This document shows, piece after piece, positions 21,963 to 34,900 of a stretch of DNA of 64,000 nucleotides. Each line of letters begins with the position of its first letter. Positions within the stretch are counted from its first letter, which is position 1. The notes under the pieces were generated by a model. That model was not told where the DNA came from. It searched no databases and saw only the letters and a list, made by a program, of their open reading frames with translations. The position numbers and the translations under genes were made by a program. Source of the DNA: Mermis nigrescens (taxonomy: Eukaryota > Nematoda > Enoplea > Mermithida > Mermithidae); NCBI GenBank assembly GCA_036768485.1, contig JAVLUZ010000262.1, positions 1 through 64,000 on the forward strand, in the 5' to 3' direction.

Positions 21963-22009
21963 TCGATAATAACAAGAACAATACAAGATTGATACAAAGG
22001 GTTATGTAC

Positions 22010-22831
22010 TAGAGCTGTGCCGGGGCCAGGCCCCGGCCCCGGCGCCGGGGCCTAGGCCCCCGGCCCCGGGCCGGGGCCAGGCTGGCTCCCGGCACTGGGG
22101 CCAATGTTAGAGTTGATTATAATGTAGAAAATTGATAATGTTCTGGGTAGATTCACCTTCAAACTCAATTTCAAGCAAACCACAGATCTTGCTAATTCAA
22201 ATCTTTATTTCACTATGTCAGATTGGTGCGAATTTCTAGTTAATAATCAAAATTGACATATTTTAAATTGCAATTCATATAGACGAGCATTTCCAGCTTG
22301 CTTGGTAGCAGACAGCTACGTCTATCAGAACAAATAGAATAATGAGCCTAAAAAAGTGCAAAGTAAAGCACATTGAAAAACGCATCCAAGTCAGAGGAGT
22401 TAAATCCATACATAGGCAGCTCAAAAATTCTAGAAGTCCACAATTTTTGAAAGTTAAAAAGTGCCCGATAAATATGGTAGAGCGAAAAAACACCGTTTTC
22501 TCGCGTTTCTCAATGAGAGCTATCCATTAGCATCAAAAAACCGCAGAAAAACAGAAAAAGTTCTGAAAATCAATTTCTGGGGGGTCTAGCGGATTTTTTA
22601 GGGGGGAGAATGTGAATTCTGGGGGTCTAGATCCCCGATGCCCATGTTCTGTTATATCTTGTAATCCCAACAAATATTATCGCTTGACGTGCATATCTAC
22701 AAGCAAGAATATATGCATAGGTACATGTAAGGGGTAGGGCAGGGTCGTACTATGAGCATGGTAAAGCACGCTATTATTGGCCCCGGCCAGGCCCCGGCCC
22801 CGGCAAAAAAGGCGGCCCCGGCACAGCTCTA
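22010..22831. mobile_element. hAT-like element with GGCCCC arrays, copy B only
   Basis: Perfect 14-bp inverted ends TAGAGCTGTGCCGG, each leading into GGCCCCGG-type arrays (22,018-22,100 and 22,775-22,820). Flanked by an exact 8-bp target duplication TTATGTAC (22002-22009 and 22832-22839). Copy A shows the empty site GGGTTATGTACGTAA near 1940. No transposase is present. The interior holds a nested fragment near 22,490-22,650. It sits in the 3' flank of PLRG1 copy B, between the stop codon and the candidate AATAAA. Confidence 0.92.
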
Positions 22832-22863
22832 TTATGTACGTAAGAAATCAAAAAATCGATAAA

Positions 22864-22923
22864 TCAATATTGTTTCTTCTTCAAAATATCCGGTCGCCAA
22901 ATTACAGGGTGCGACTCTTCCGT
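22864..22923 (-). CDS. PLRG1: PLRG1 copy B last exon
   Basis: 60 bp, acceptor TTTTTCAG|ACG. Encodes [19 protein letters not shown] and a TGA stop, the same protein tail as copy A. Confidence 0.94.
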   Translation of the reverse strand, partial: TEESHPVIWRPDILKKKQY

Positions 22924-25900
22924 CTGAAAAAAACGCGTGAAAATTAAATAAACTCGGCAATTAATTAGTTAATAAGTCGAGCGAAATTTGAAGCTAAAAA
23001 AGATTTGAATTAATTTTTAAAGAGGTGCCAAATTTTTAACCAAAAATAATAAACCGTCTTATTTTTGGGACAAGTACAAATGTGTAATAGGTGAAGAGCT
23101 AAATTCGTTCAATGGGATGTTGTATACGTCGCTACACACTTTACACATTTTTTAAATTCGACCGTTTATACTTTACACTTTTTGCGTAACCCATATTCTA
23201 CGCTTTTCGTGTAGTTTACACTTAACACCAATTGTATACATTACTTTTTTCATCTTCATTTTCCAGCTTTATTATCGATTTATTCTACCGGATAAGAGGC
23301 GCAACAGTCATACATGATCTTGGGTGTTGGTGGTTTCACCCCTCCCCAGGAAAATCCCCCACAAAAATTTTTCACTCCCGCAGAAATTTATCACCCCCTC
23401 CGCAGGAATTTTTCACCCCTCCCCACACATTTCGCGATTTTCCGAAAGTCCCCAGAAATTTTCTAAAAATTCGTAGAAAACATGCTTTTCTAAGCATTTC
23501 TAGATATATATTTGCTCAAAAGTGTCAAATTTTCGACTGTGCGCGCCATATACTCGTGTTTTGACCATATTTTGTTCAATTTAGATAGAAAATTTGAGTT
23601 ATTTTATTTTTTCGATGAATTTTATATATTTTTCATTATTTTATGCTTTACCTGAATTTTATTAACTTAGTATGCAGTTTAAGCGGGTAAAACAGACCTC
23701 GTGAATTTATTATTATTAGACAGAAAGACACAACATTGATCACACAAATTAATATGAATTATGAAATAACATAATGTACATATCAATAACGTACGCGTTG
23801 AAAAAAGTTTCAAGTCGCGGTACAGACTGTTGCCAAATAATGCGTTTTAGATCATTTTTGGCTTCTTTTTTGACCACACCCCTCAAACTGGCCAAAATTT
23901 AATTTTAATTTACCTCTAAGTAAATTAAATTTAAACTTAAATGTACCCATCGAAATTTCGAGCCGTTATTACTGTACAGATCAAACAAATAAACAGGTCA
24001 AATGATTAAATAATTAGTAAATTAATTAATTAATTAATTAATTACCGCAGTTTCGTCTTCTTTAAACATTTTTATCGTTTTATCCGCTTCGGCAGTGATG
24101 AGCCTCGAACCGCTCTGATCGTAGCACAGGGCGAAAATTCCGGCTTCGGAATCGATCGAACCGGGCTGCGGTTTGCTTTCATATTTTTGGAAACAAAAGC
24201 CCGTTTTCCAGTCCCAAAAACTCAACGAACCATTATCGCCTGGAAAAATAAGTAAAGGAGTGAGACCCAGAATCGTAAAGTGAAAATATGTATACATATA
24301 GATTAAATAAAAAATAGCAAAAAATAAAATAAATAAAAAATAAATATAACAAAAAAATAAATAAACAAATGTAAGAATGGAATTACAATAAGTTCCAGTA
24401 ACAGCCAAATATTCTCAAAGAGACAAATTAGAAAATAAATCATCAAAATTAGAATATAAATCATCAATAAATACCTAACAAAATGCTCGGATAACAGCAA
24501 CTAATAAATAGACCTAATCGTACCTGGGCGTGGGGGATTCAGGGGGTATGCACCCCCCTCCAGAAACCCAAATACACCCTCCCCCAGAAATCAAAATACC
24601 TCACAGATTTCAAGTTTTGAAAATTTTTTTTCTATTTTTCCGCAATTTTTTGATGCCGATGGATAGTGCTCGATGAGAAACGTTGAAAAATGGTGTTTTT
24701 AGCCATACCACAACTTTTAAGGCCATTTTCTACCTTTGAAAAAATCTCGAACACCCCCCCCCCAAACTTTGGTGCCGCCCACCTATGGACCTAATGCGTT
24801 GATTAATACATATGTATGTACATAGGAGAACAAATTTTTCTAATAATAAAAACCTATCATTATGATCGTTGTAAACCTTCATTTTTATGTTTCAGTATGT
24901 CAATATAAACTTTTGACTTTTCCACTTTTGAATATATTGAATCGAGTTTGGTAGTCCGCTATGAAACCTCAAACCCGAAATTAGCAACTAAAAGAAAAAT
25001 GGCAAATGCTTTAGCGAAATTTTTTTTTATTTCCAAATTTTCAGCTTCGCGCTAAAAGGTATAAGGCGAAAAGGTCTAAAATTTCGGGTAAGCGGTAGAT
25101 TTGTGACGATGCCAACCCCCTTCAAAGCATACATGTAAAAGGGGCGATTTGAGGATTCCCCCACACAAAGCCGGTCGTCCCTCATCTCCGGGAGTCGACG
25201 AATTTCTGACCTTCCTCCGATTTTTAGGCGAACACACGCGCTTTTTGGTCATTTTTTGGTGCTTCTCAGCTATTAGCGACCAAAAACTAAAAGTCAAGCA
25301 CCCCTCTCCCCGAATGGCCGGGAGACTCCCACCCAGAATTTCGAGCCGTTACAAGTCTGCCTCTAAGTGTGCGGGTTTAAGCAAACGAGCTTTTCTACCC
25401 ACCTCCTGAAACGAGCACTCCGTCGGCGTTGACTGTCAGCGCGTTGACGATGGCGTTGTGGCCTGTCAAATTTTGAACGAATTCGCCCTCGGGGCACTTC
25501 CATTGTTTGATGTTGTCCGGAGACGCGCTGGCGAACATGTACATAGAAGGATGGAGGCACAGCGAACGCACGCTCTTCTTGTGATGCGTCAGCGTGCAAC
25601 GCGATTTTCCCGCCGCTAAATCCCACAGTCGAATCGTCGTATCGTGCGATCCGGTTATAACCTGTTATAATCCAGTTAAAGCCGTTACAAACCAGTTTTA
25701 ACCAGTTAACAACTCGTTATAACCCGGTTGAAAGTTGCTGCGATCCGGTAGTAGCCTGTCTACAGCGTGTTCCGGCCGCATATCCTCTGAACCGGCTATA
25801 ACTTATTATCATCTACGTGCGCGGATTTAGAGGGGGCGAGGGACGCCCCCGTGTCGTCAAAAAATATTTCAGCAGCAATAGAGAATGACGTGTATTTTTT

Positions 25901-28900
25901 CATGATTTTAGCCGTTTTTTTATCACAATTTTTTAAATTTTTCGGGCGCTTAGCGTCGGGTAGTTCTCATTTTTGACATTCACCGAATTTGTCGGCGCTC
26001 TAAAAACTTTATTTTTACACCAGAAGAGTTGTTTGTGTAACTAGCATTTTTTTACTTCTTAAAATGACAAAGTTTTTTTAGGAGCTTTTCGCTTTGTACT
26101 AATTTTTTTAAGTTTTTCGTAGAAAATTTTCAAAAATTCCTTCCTTTTTACGATCAAAAACGATTTTGTCTATCAAAAGAAGGTAAAAATCGATACTTTA
26201 AGCATAGCGGACGGATGTTTTTGGGCAATTTTCGGGACTAGAAGAAAAAGTTAGGGTTCCGCCCTCCCCCAACCTCCTGTCAGAGATTCCTGTATCCGCC
26301 ACTGATCATCCAGTTAAAACCAATTGTAACTCGGTTAACCTGTTGATTTCTTGTTACAACCCGTTCTTCTTAGAATACGGTTAGAACCCGTCTACAGCTT
26401 TCATTTTTCGATGTTTTTCGACATGCTCTATCAATTAAAATAATAAAATTCGAACTTTTTCGGAATAATTTTGTTTTCTCATTTAAAAAACTATAAAAAG
26501 TGTCATTTTTTGGTCAGGCTTGGGCCACAATTATGGAAAATACTTTAACATCCGGCGCAAAGCGGCGAAACTTTGTAGATTTCGAGACAAAAATGTGCGA
26601 TTTTTTCAAAGTTCCGTGCATTATCTTACCTTTCAAAAATTTTTTTCCCGGCAAAGGGGGGTCGGACGCCCTCCTTCCCCACCCCCTTTAAATATAGCCG
26701 ACTGCAGCTACGAGGTGGCAATTATGGCTGTAACGGTCGGGTTATAAGCTCTTAAGGTGTGGTTACAACCTGATAAGGTGTGACTATAACCAGATATGTA
26801 TGAAGGCACGTGGAGGCCTGGACGTTTACACCCCTCAGAATGAAAAAGATGGGAAATTTTTAGGGCAAAATGAGGCAAAATGAAGACAAAAAGGGATTGA
26901 AAATTGAAAAATTCTATTCAAAAGTGCCTGTGTAATAACTAGGAACCGGATTTTTAGGTGCAAAAAGTGGGCCAAATAGATGCAAAGCATCGGCCAATAA
27001 GGTGCAAACGGTCGATAATAAGTGAAAAGTATAGCCGTTTTCAGAGTCAAATAAGGTGCAAAACAGGCTCAAACTGTGAAAAGATCTTCACAAACAAAAT
27101 AGAGCTTTCATGTGCTAGCACCTAAAAATCCGGTCTCTAGTAATAACATAGTTTTAACGCTATTTTTGCGCTTAAACCAGTTTTTGAGGTCATTTTGGCC
27201 CGAAAACCTCTATTCTTGAACCCCACAGACCGGCTGACCCTCCCCTAGATCGGACATGCTGCGCATCTATGGTTATTTGTAACCTGTTAGGATCCAGTTA
27301 CAACCTATTATACAATCTACGTACGTAGTACAGCCTGTTGCAGCCCAATAATTAGTTAAGGGGTTTAAGTGTTATGTAGGACATAGCAGTAGCCATCAGC
27401 CTGATCCGATTGTAACCTGTAAGAGTATGCTGAAGCCAGGTGACCGGCTAACGCATACACGCACATCAGGGGTTAGAGCTAGGGGTATTGCCCTGCTGAA
27501 GAATCAGTCATATCAACCTGATGGAACGTTTGCTGCGTCATTTTTTAGGACAAAAGCAGTAATGTAAAATTTTTTCGGCGCTCCGCGTCGGATTAATACC
27601 GTTCTATTGTCAAAGAGCGCCCAAAATTGACCAATTTGTCTATTTTTAGTGTTATAAACGATATATTGTAGTCGAGACCGTTTTCGTCGTTTGAATAGCA
27701 AAAAAATCGTGCACATTCAACTTGCTGTTTTTGATTTCTGGGATTTTACCCCCCTCTGCTGACCCTGACCTCGTGTATCTACGATCCAACGGCTCGAAAC
27801 TTCGTGTGGGGTCCGGAAGAAAATTTGAATTGGGTCAATGACTTCTACTTTCGGGCCAAAAATTGTCAAAAAGCACCTAAAAATGGTCAAAAATGCGAGT
27901 TCTCGCCACAAATCGGTTGGGGCCTCGAAAATATCTGACTTTGAGGAATGGAGGAACGGACGACATTCAGCGGGGAACCCTAAACCCAACTGTTACATGT
28001 ATTCATACATGGGCAAAGGCCGGTCTTCCCATTTGATACCGGCTGCCCAATTATTTGGTTGGTTGTCCTTGTACTACATAAATGGTTGCTTGGTTGGTTG
28101 ATTGGTTGCTTAGTGGTTAATTGGTTAATTATTGATTGTTTGACTGATTATTGGTTGGTTAGTCATTGATTGATTGGTTGATTAGCTGATTTTCAAATGG
28201 TTTTCACGTATTGTCCTGGATTAATATTCCATTTTCTAGTTGATTGACTGATTTTAGAGTCATTTTTGTGAATTTCCATCATTTTTCTTCTATTTGTTCA
28301 GAATTTCTAAATTTTCCATTGACACCGGCAGCTCTTCCCATTGATACCGGGTTGAATGAAGTTGCACGATTTGTCCATGTATGCATGTATGTATGCCTCA
28401 GGCCAAAAAATACGTATTTCGATTCACGTTGAATTCACCCATTTATCCGTTGCGTAACGCAGTATTGTAAAGTACGCATTAAAGCGTAGGTCAGAATATG
28501 CATTTTTAGAAAAGTATGACGAGCACAAGATGATCTAACGATTCAGGTACTCTAATGTCTTCCTGTAGTCATTCATTACTGACGAGAATATACCACTTAA
28601 AACACTTGATACGCTTACAACCATATATATTCTTAAGGAGCATACATGTATAGAGGGGGTGGAGTGGATCCCCCACCCAAAGTCGGACGTCCCACTATCC
28701 CCCAAAACAGGATATTTTTGGCCTAAAAGAATTGAATTTTTTGGTTGTTTTTAGGAGTTTTTTAGCCGTTTTTCGCCAAAAATTGGAGGTCATTTACCCC
28801 CCCCACCTCCCACCCGAAAATGGCCGGGAACTCCCAATTTCGAGCTGTTACATGTACATATGGGGGTTCCGCAGCCTCCAGCATATAGCTCCACTACCAA

Positions 28901-31900
28901 ATTTTTCTGAATTTTTTCAGATTTTTAATACGGTTTTATGCTCGGAAAGGACATTGTCAAAAACAGCAAAAAGCGATGTTTTTGACGCGTGTCCGTCACT
29001 TTCGAGCCCGAAAAAGGCACTTTAAATATCCCACCCACCCCCAGAATTCCCATGCTGTGCGTGGCTGCTTGCAAACAACATTACGTTTTAATTATATATG
29101 ATTTACTAATGGCGTATAGTCGTAAATATGTGGCTTACTGTGTAGCTTCCAAATTATATAAAAACTGACCTGAGGTTCGGCCGACTGGCACTTTACACTG
29201 GCTACACTGTTCGTGTGCCCCGTCAGGCAATGCACTTGCGCTTTTGTCCTCATATCCCAAACCTGCGAAGAAGAAAGCTCACACTTTTGCCGTCTTGTTT
29301 ATCTTGTGTAGACAAAACGATTTAATTTTTTTCTTTTTCAAATTATGCAGGGCGGGCTAAGAAAGCTATACCCCCATATTGTAACTTGGACAAATCAAAA
29401 CATTAAATTTTGAGACTAGTTGCATTCAATAGATAGAAAATGCTTATTTGGACTGTGCAAAAAAATTTTGCTCCGTGCCAGTCGTCTGTGAGCTACGGCC
29501 ATTTGTTTACACCACATTTTGATACTGTTAACCCCATAGTTTCTACAGTGTTCTATTACTGGAGTATTTAGTACCCTTTTTTGACAATATTTCCAGCCAA
29601 AAAATTATTGGCACATCGGCTGGACCCCAAAGTGGGTTCTGCTCCCTACTGGATGCAAAAACTGCGCAAAATACATATACATACAGTCAAAATGGTACGC
29701 AAAGTGATGACATACATACATAATAAGCGAACAAGCTTTTGGAGTTAAAAAATATCGATGCATGGTGTAAACAGATGACTGTAGCACACAAAGCGCTGAC
29801 AGATGGCCAAAATTCTTCTAGGATCTAGTATACAATTTACCCCCAGCGTTTTTTAGCCGATCCATACATATAAGCTATAGTAACCAAACTTTAGAAGGAG
29901 ATAGCTATAAGCCTATAGTACTAATCTGGCAAAATTAATCAACTTACGGTGTAAACTTACTGCTTTAGAAAAAAGCTTACTTTACTGTACTTTAAACTTA
30001 CTTCGAACTTACTTTTTTTAAACTTACTTTTTATTTAATGTAGGATATTGATTAATTTACAAAAAACTGCTTTGTTTGAAACCCACCGAATCGTTTACAA
30101 TTTTTAGATGCCGTTAGTACGTTGTAAACTGTGAGTGTAAAGCAGTAAGTTTACACCGTAAGTTAATCAATTTTGCCAGATTAGTACAATAGGCTTATGT
30201 ATAGCTATCTCCTTGTAAAGTTTGGTTACTGTAGCTTATATGGATCGGCTAAAAACGCTGGGAGGTAAATTGTATACTAGATCCTTCTTCTACACGATCC
30301 AAACAAGGACATTTTTATCTACAAATCTGATGAAAGTGGACTCTAAAATTTTATATTCAGATTTGCTGAAATTATGACCGGTAACATGGAGGTGTAGCTT
30401 TTTTTGGCCCATCGTGTATAATTTTACACATGTCTTCATTTTAAATTATATATTTTTATTTTAAATTATAAATTATGTACATATGTATATATTATAAATT
30501 AAATATTTAGTTAGATTATATACCTAAATCTGTTCATTTTCATTATTTTACAAACATATGTTAATTACATATTTATGTTTTATTTTTCCGATCAATCTCG
30601 GCAAATTATGTATGTCTATACCGAATTTAATACATATACGCTACTGAAAGTTGCCAAAAAGAGGTAAATTCAAAAAAATCTGAAAATTTGATTCAAGAAT
30701 TTAAAACTCCGAAATATTTTACCCTGGCTGTGCCATCTCGGCTTGCTGTGACTAGAACATCAATCGTCGGATGTAAATCCATGGCGTAGACGGCGCTAAG
30801 GTGTCCATGATAATGCCTGATGACCTGAAAAAACCAGAAAAAAAATAAAAATAGAAAACTTAAATACGTTAAAAATGATAATTATACATAGCTTCCCCGA
30901 TATTTTTCTGAAAAATTAAACTAAATTATAGAATTAAACAAAAACAACCAAAATGAACAAATTATATTTATAATTGTCCAATGTCATTCAGTTATTTCGC
31001 ATCGACTATTTTTTTGACAATGTGCTAAAAAAATTTATGATGAACTTTTCACGAAACGTTACTATGTAAATAGTATAAAACAGAACAGAATATGCAAAAA
31101 ATATCAAAAATAAATAATAAATATGTAAATTTGTATTTAGATTAATAAACAAAAAAATATGTATGTATGCACACTATTGCAAAGTCTAATGTTAAGAGAC
31201 GACACTTCCGCTTATTCCCAATTCTTAGTTCAGTTTGTTTTCCGGATTCATTTTTTCCCAAAAATTTTAATATCTTGTTTTACATATATGTTAAATTCGA
31301 ACGACAAAACTCATTATTTTCATGGAAATTTTGTCATTTGCGTATCTAGCAATGGAATATAAAAATTATTTTTCAAAGACTTTGTCATTTTGGTCATTTT
31401 TTATTAGAAAAAGTGACGTTTTATGTTTCTATAAAGAAACTTCGGATATTTAATTGTCAGGGATGACAGCTGACGCAACAGCTGATACCTAATTTCACAG
31501 CATATAAGGAACAAACGTTCTCAAGCAAGAGAACCGGTCTCGGCGCAGTTGGTAACACAGCTGTGCTGGGAGTCAGCGCTGATAAAGGTTGGCTGGTTCG
31601 ACACCCGCTGACACCGGTTCTGCCTGTCAGCCAGTTATTATTACGTAATGTGACATTATACAAACTTTTAAAATTCATATATATTAAATATACAATAAAT
31701 ATTAAAAAAGTTTACAAAAATTTTCGATTTCAAAAGACAAAGTTAAAAATTTATTTATGTAAATTACGATGTAATAATTTAATGTAATCATATGCTATTC
31801 ATATAAGTGTCCCGAATGTACTCTGAAAATAATAGCCCAAAATCATGACAAGCAATGATGATATTATTACGGATTTTTAAAAATTCAACCGCCAAAGCAA

Positions 31901-34900
31901 GCTCGGAATTACATTTACATACATATAACGGTATTGATTTAATATTTAGATTAAACTATAGAAATATAAAGTAAAAATGAAATAAAAAAATTAAAATCGT
32001 ATAATTCAAAAAATTAAATATTTAAACGAAAATACCACAATTTAAAAAAAAACTTGAAATTAACCTGGGCACAAAAATACCGTTTTAGTCTATTTGTTGA
32101 ATAAGTCGAAAGTCAACTTAATTAGGTAGTCGTCATTACGATTTTTATTTAAAAAAATTTATCTTATTATTTTATGCGAACATTTCACGATTTTAATTTA
32201 AAACTAAATTTAATAAAATATTCAAGAAAAAATCATAATTGAATGAAACAAGGTCGTGAAACCCGTTGCAAGATCAAATAAAAATACAAATATTTAGAAT
32301 GAATTAATAAAAATCTATTAATTGAATAAATAATAAAAAATAACTTCCGATTCACATAAATAATACAGAAAAATGCAATAAGCATAAAAAATATTGATAA
32401 TTTATCAAACATAAAAATAATTAGAATTGTAGAGAATTATTTATAAATTACAAAATTAAATTATAGAAACTGAAATTTTATATTAAAAATTATAAAAAAA
32501 TATGAATAAATATTATGAATTGTAAAAATTATAGAAAATAACAAGAAAATTATTGAAAAACATAAGAATATTTCATTTGTATGTACATACAAAATTAAAA
32601 TCAATTATGTAGCAAAAATGGAAAAGCAGAGAATAGAAGTAAGAATTGTGTCGGCTCTGATCCAGAATTCGAAATATATAAATTAAAATTAAAAAATGAC
32701 CGCTGATTAAATGATAAACAAATAGTTTACCTGAATAAAATATTAGTATTAGTATTAACAAATACAGAAACATCATTATTTATTTCAATTGGCTATCTGC
32801 CAAGTCAAGCAAAAAATTTATGGCGGGTAATTTCGTAAACTGATTATTTAGTTTCTAATGCGAAATCTGCAATTAATAATTGCTCTATATTTTCTATTTT
32901 TAATTCTCTCGTATTTTACGCTTTTATACTTTTGTCCCTCAATAGTTAGACTTTTCATGAAATTTTTAAAACTTGTTTATGCGAACTGATTTTTCTCTAA
33001 TTATTTCCTAAATCTTTTAATTTTTTAAATAATTTTTCATGTTTATTTCTACCGATTCCTATACTTTTCCACACATGTAGCCATACATGTACGGCTCGAA
33101 ATTTTGGGTGAAGGGTCCTTGGCCGAATTTAGAAGAGGGAAAAAAGTAAATGACCTCCAATTTTGAGCAAAAAAACGGCCAAAAAATACTTAAAACCCGC
33201 CTAAAAATTCAATTTTTTCCTAAAAATAAGGCGTCGAAAATTTTCTGGCTTTAGGTTTGTGGGGGACGGCCGACTTTGGGTAGGGGAACCGCCACCCCCT
33301 TGAATATATACACATAGCGGATTACTGTACGATAAACTCAAAAAAAGGTGTACAGAAATAGAATAGACTACAGTAAGCGAACAAGAAGAAATAACGTGTA
33401 AAATAAGCATAACATAGAAATAAAAGTAAAATTATATACAAACACTAAATATATTAGTTAAATATTAATTATAAATTATTAAACTCAATATAATTAGTAT
33501 AAACGAAAATCAAATATTAAATAAATTATAAATTAAATGTAACCTAATAAAATTAATTAAATTTTAATTTATACATTGAATAGAACTGAATATAATTAAT
33601 TATATTTTAAATCATTGTAAATTGAGTAAAAGTATGTAAGTACGATGAATTCAATTTTGATTCATAAATTCAATAGAACCTCAAATTTAAATTGAAAACT
33701 TTACTTTATTGTATTCCAAATCCCAACATTTCACCATCTTATCTTCGCCCGCCGAAAATAGATAAGGATGCCGGGACGAAGCTTTAACGGCTCGTACGGC
33801 GCTCACGTGACCTGTCAAGGATAATTTTAATTTGCCGCTGGCCAAATCCCATATCTAAAAAACATAGACTCAAATTTAAATTTAAATTTTAAGATTTAAA
33901 TTTTATATTACTTTAAACGTAATTTAATTACTTATAATAAAATTAAATTAGCTTAATTATAATTAAAAAAAAATTTTTTTCTGAATTTTTGAAAGTTTTT
34001 AAACTCAATTCTCTGCGCTATTCTCAATTTTTTTTCAAAAAAATATTTATCCTGTCTTACTTCCCGACTATTAATTATTTGCTCAATCCAGTGAAAAGCG
34101 GCCGAAAAAGGCTGCTAATTTATAAGATATTATTACTTATCTAATAAATCAAATTTGTCGGTTAATACTAAATTTAATGGAATTATGTGACCAGCTTATG
34201 CTGGCAAATTTAAAATCGCGTAAAAATAAAAATAAAAGTACATATTAGTCAATATTAAAAATAAATAATAAAAATGCAGTAAAAAAATAAAAAATTTAGA
34301 ACATTATACGATCATTCGAGAATCACAGAATTCTGGAATTAAGGAATCACCTGATTTGATTTTTAATTTAACAGTCAATCAAAAAATTAAAAAACAAATC
34401 AAATTAAATAAGCGTGGCCTATCGGGCGTAAGCCGAAAACAGTTATGTAGGCATTAGCGAAGCTTAAAACCAGCCTATGAAAACTTAACAAACGATAAAA
34501 GCCCAAATTAATCCTAGCCTTTCGTCATATTTAAACCTGACTTTAACCGTCTCATGTCTACCGTGCATAAGCTTAATGAACTGGTCCCACTTATTATTTA
34601 AAACAGATTAAAATTGAATTAAAATTATTACTTTAAATTTTTAAAAAGTAAAATTAAATTAGTAACATCGACTTTGGGCTAAAACAAACGAGCGAGTTTC
34701 AAGCAGGCCGATGTTTGGCATAAAGTGGGACTATGCAATGCCTAGGATGAACTACGACGATGCTAAAAAACCCGAATTAGCGGCTAAAAGTCAAATCAAC
34801 TTCAATTTCTGGTCCGATCTAAGCCGAATTAGAACGGTAATCTGAATTTAATCCTTGTTTAAGCAGTTCGAGCTAAGAGCAAACTGAATCAACGTCTGCT

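Noticed and set aside
31531..31620. Functional tRNA gene
   Set aside because: Box spacing is tRNA-like, but the anticodon loop lacks the invariant T and one T-arm pair is lost.
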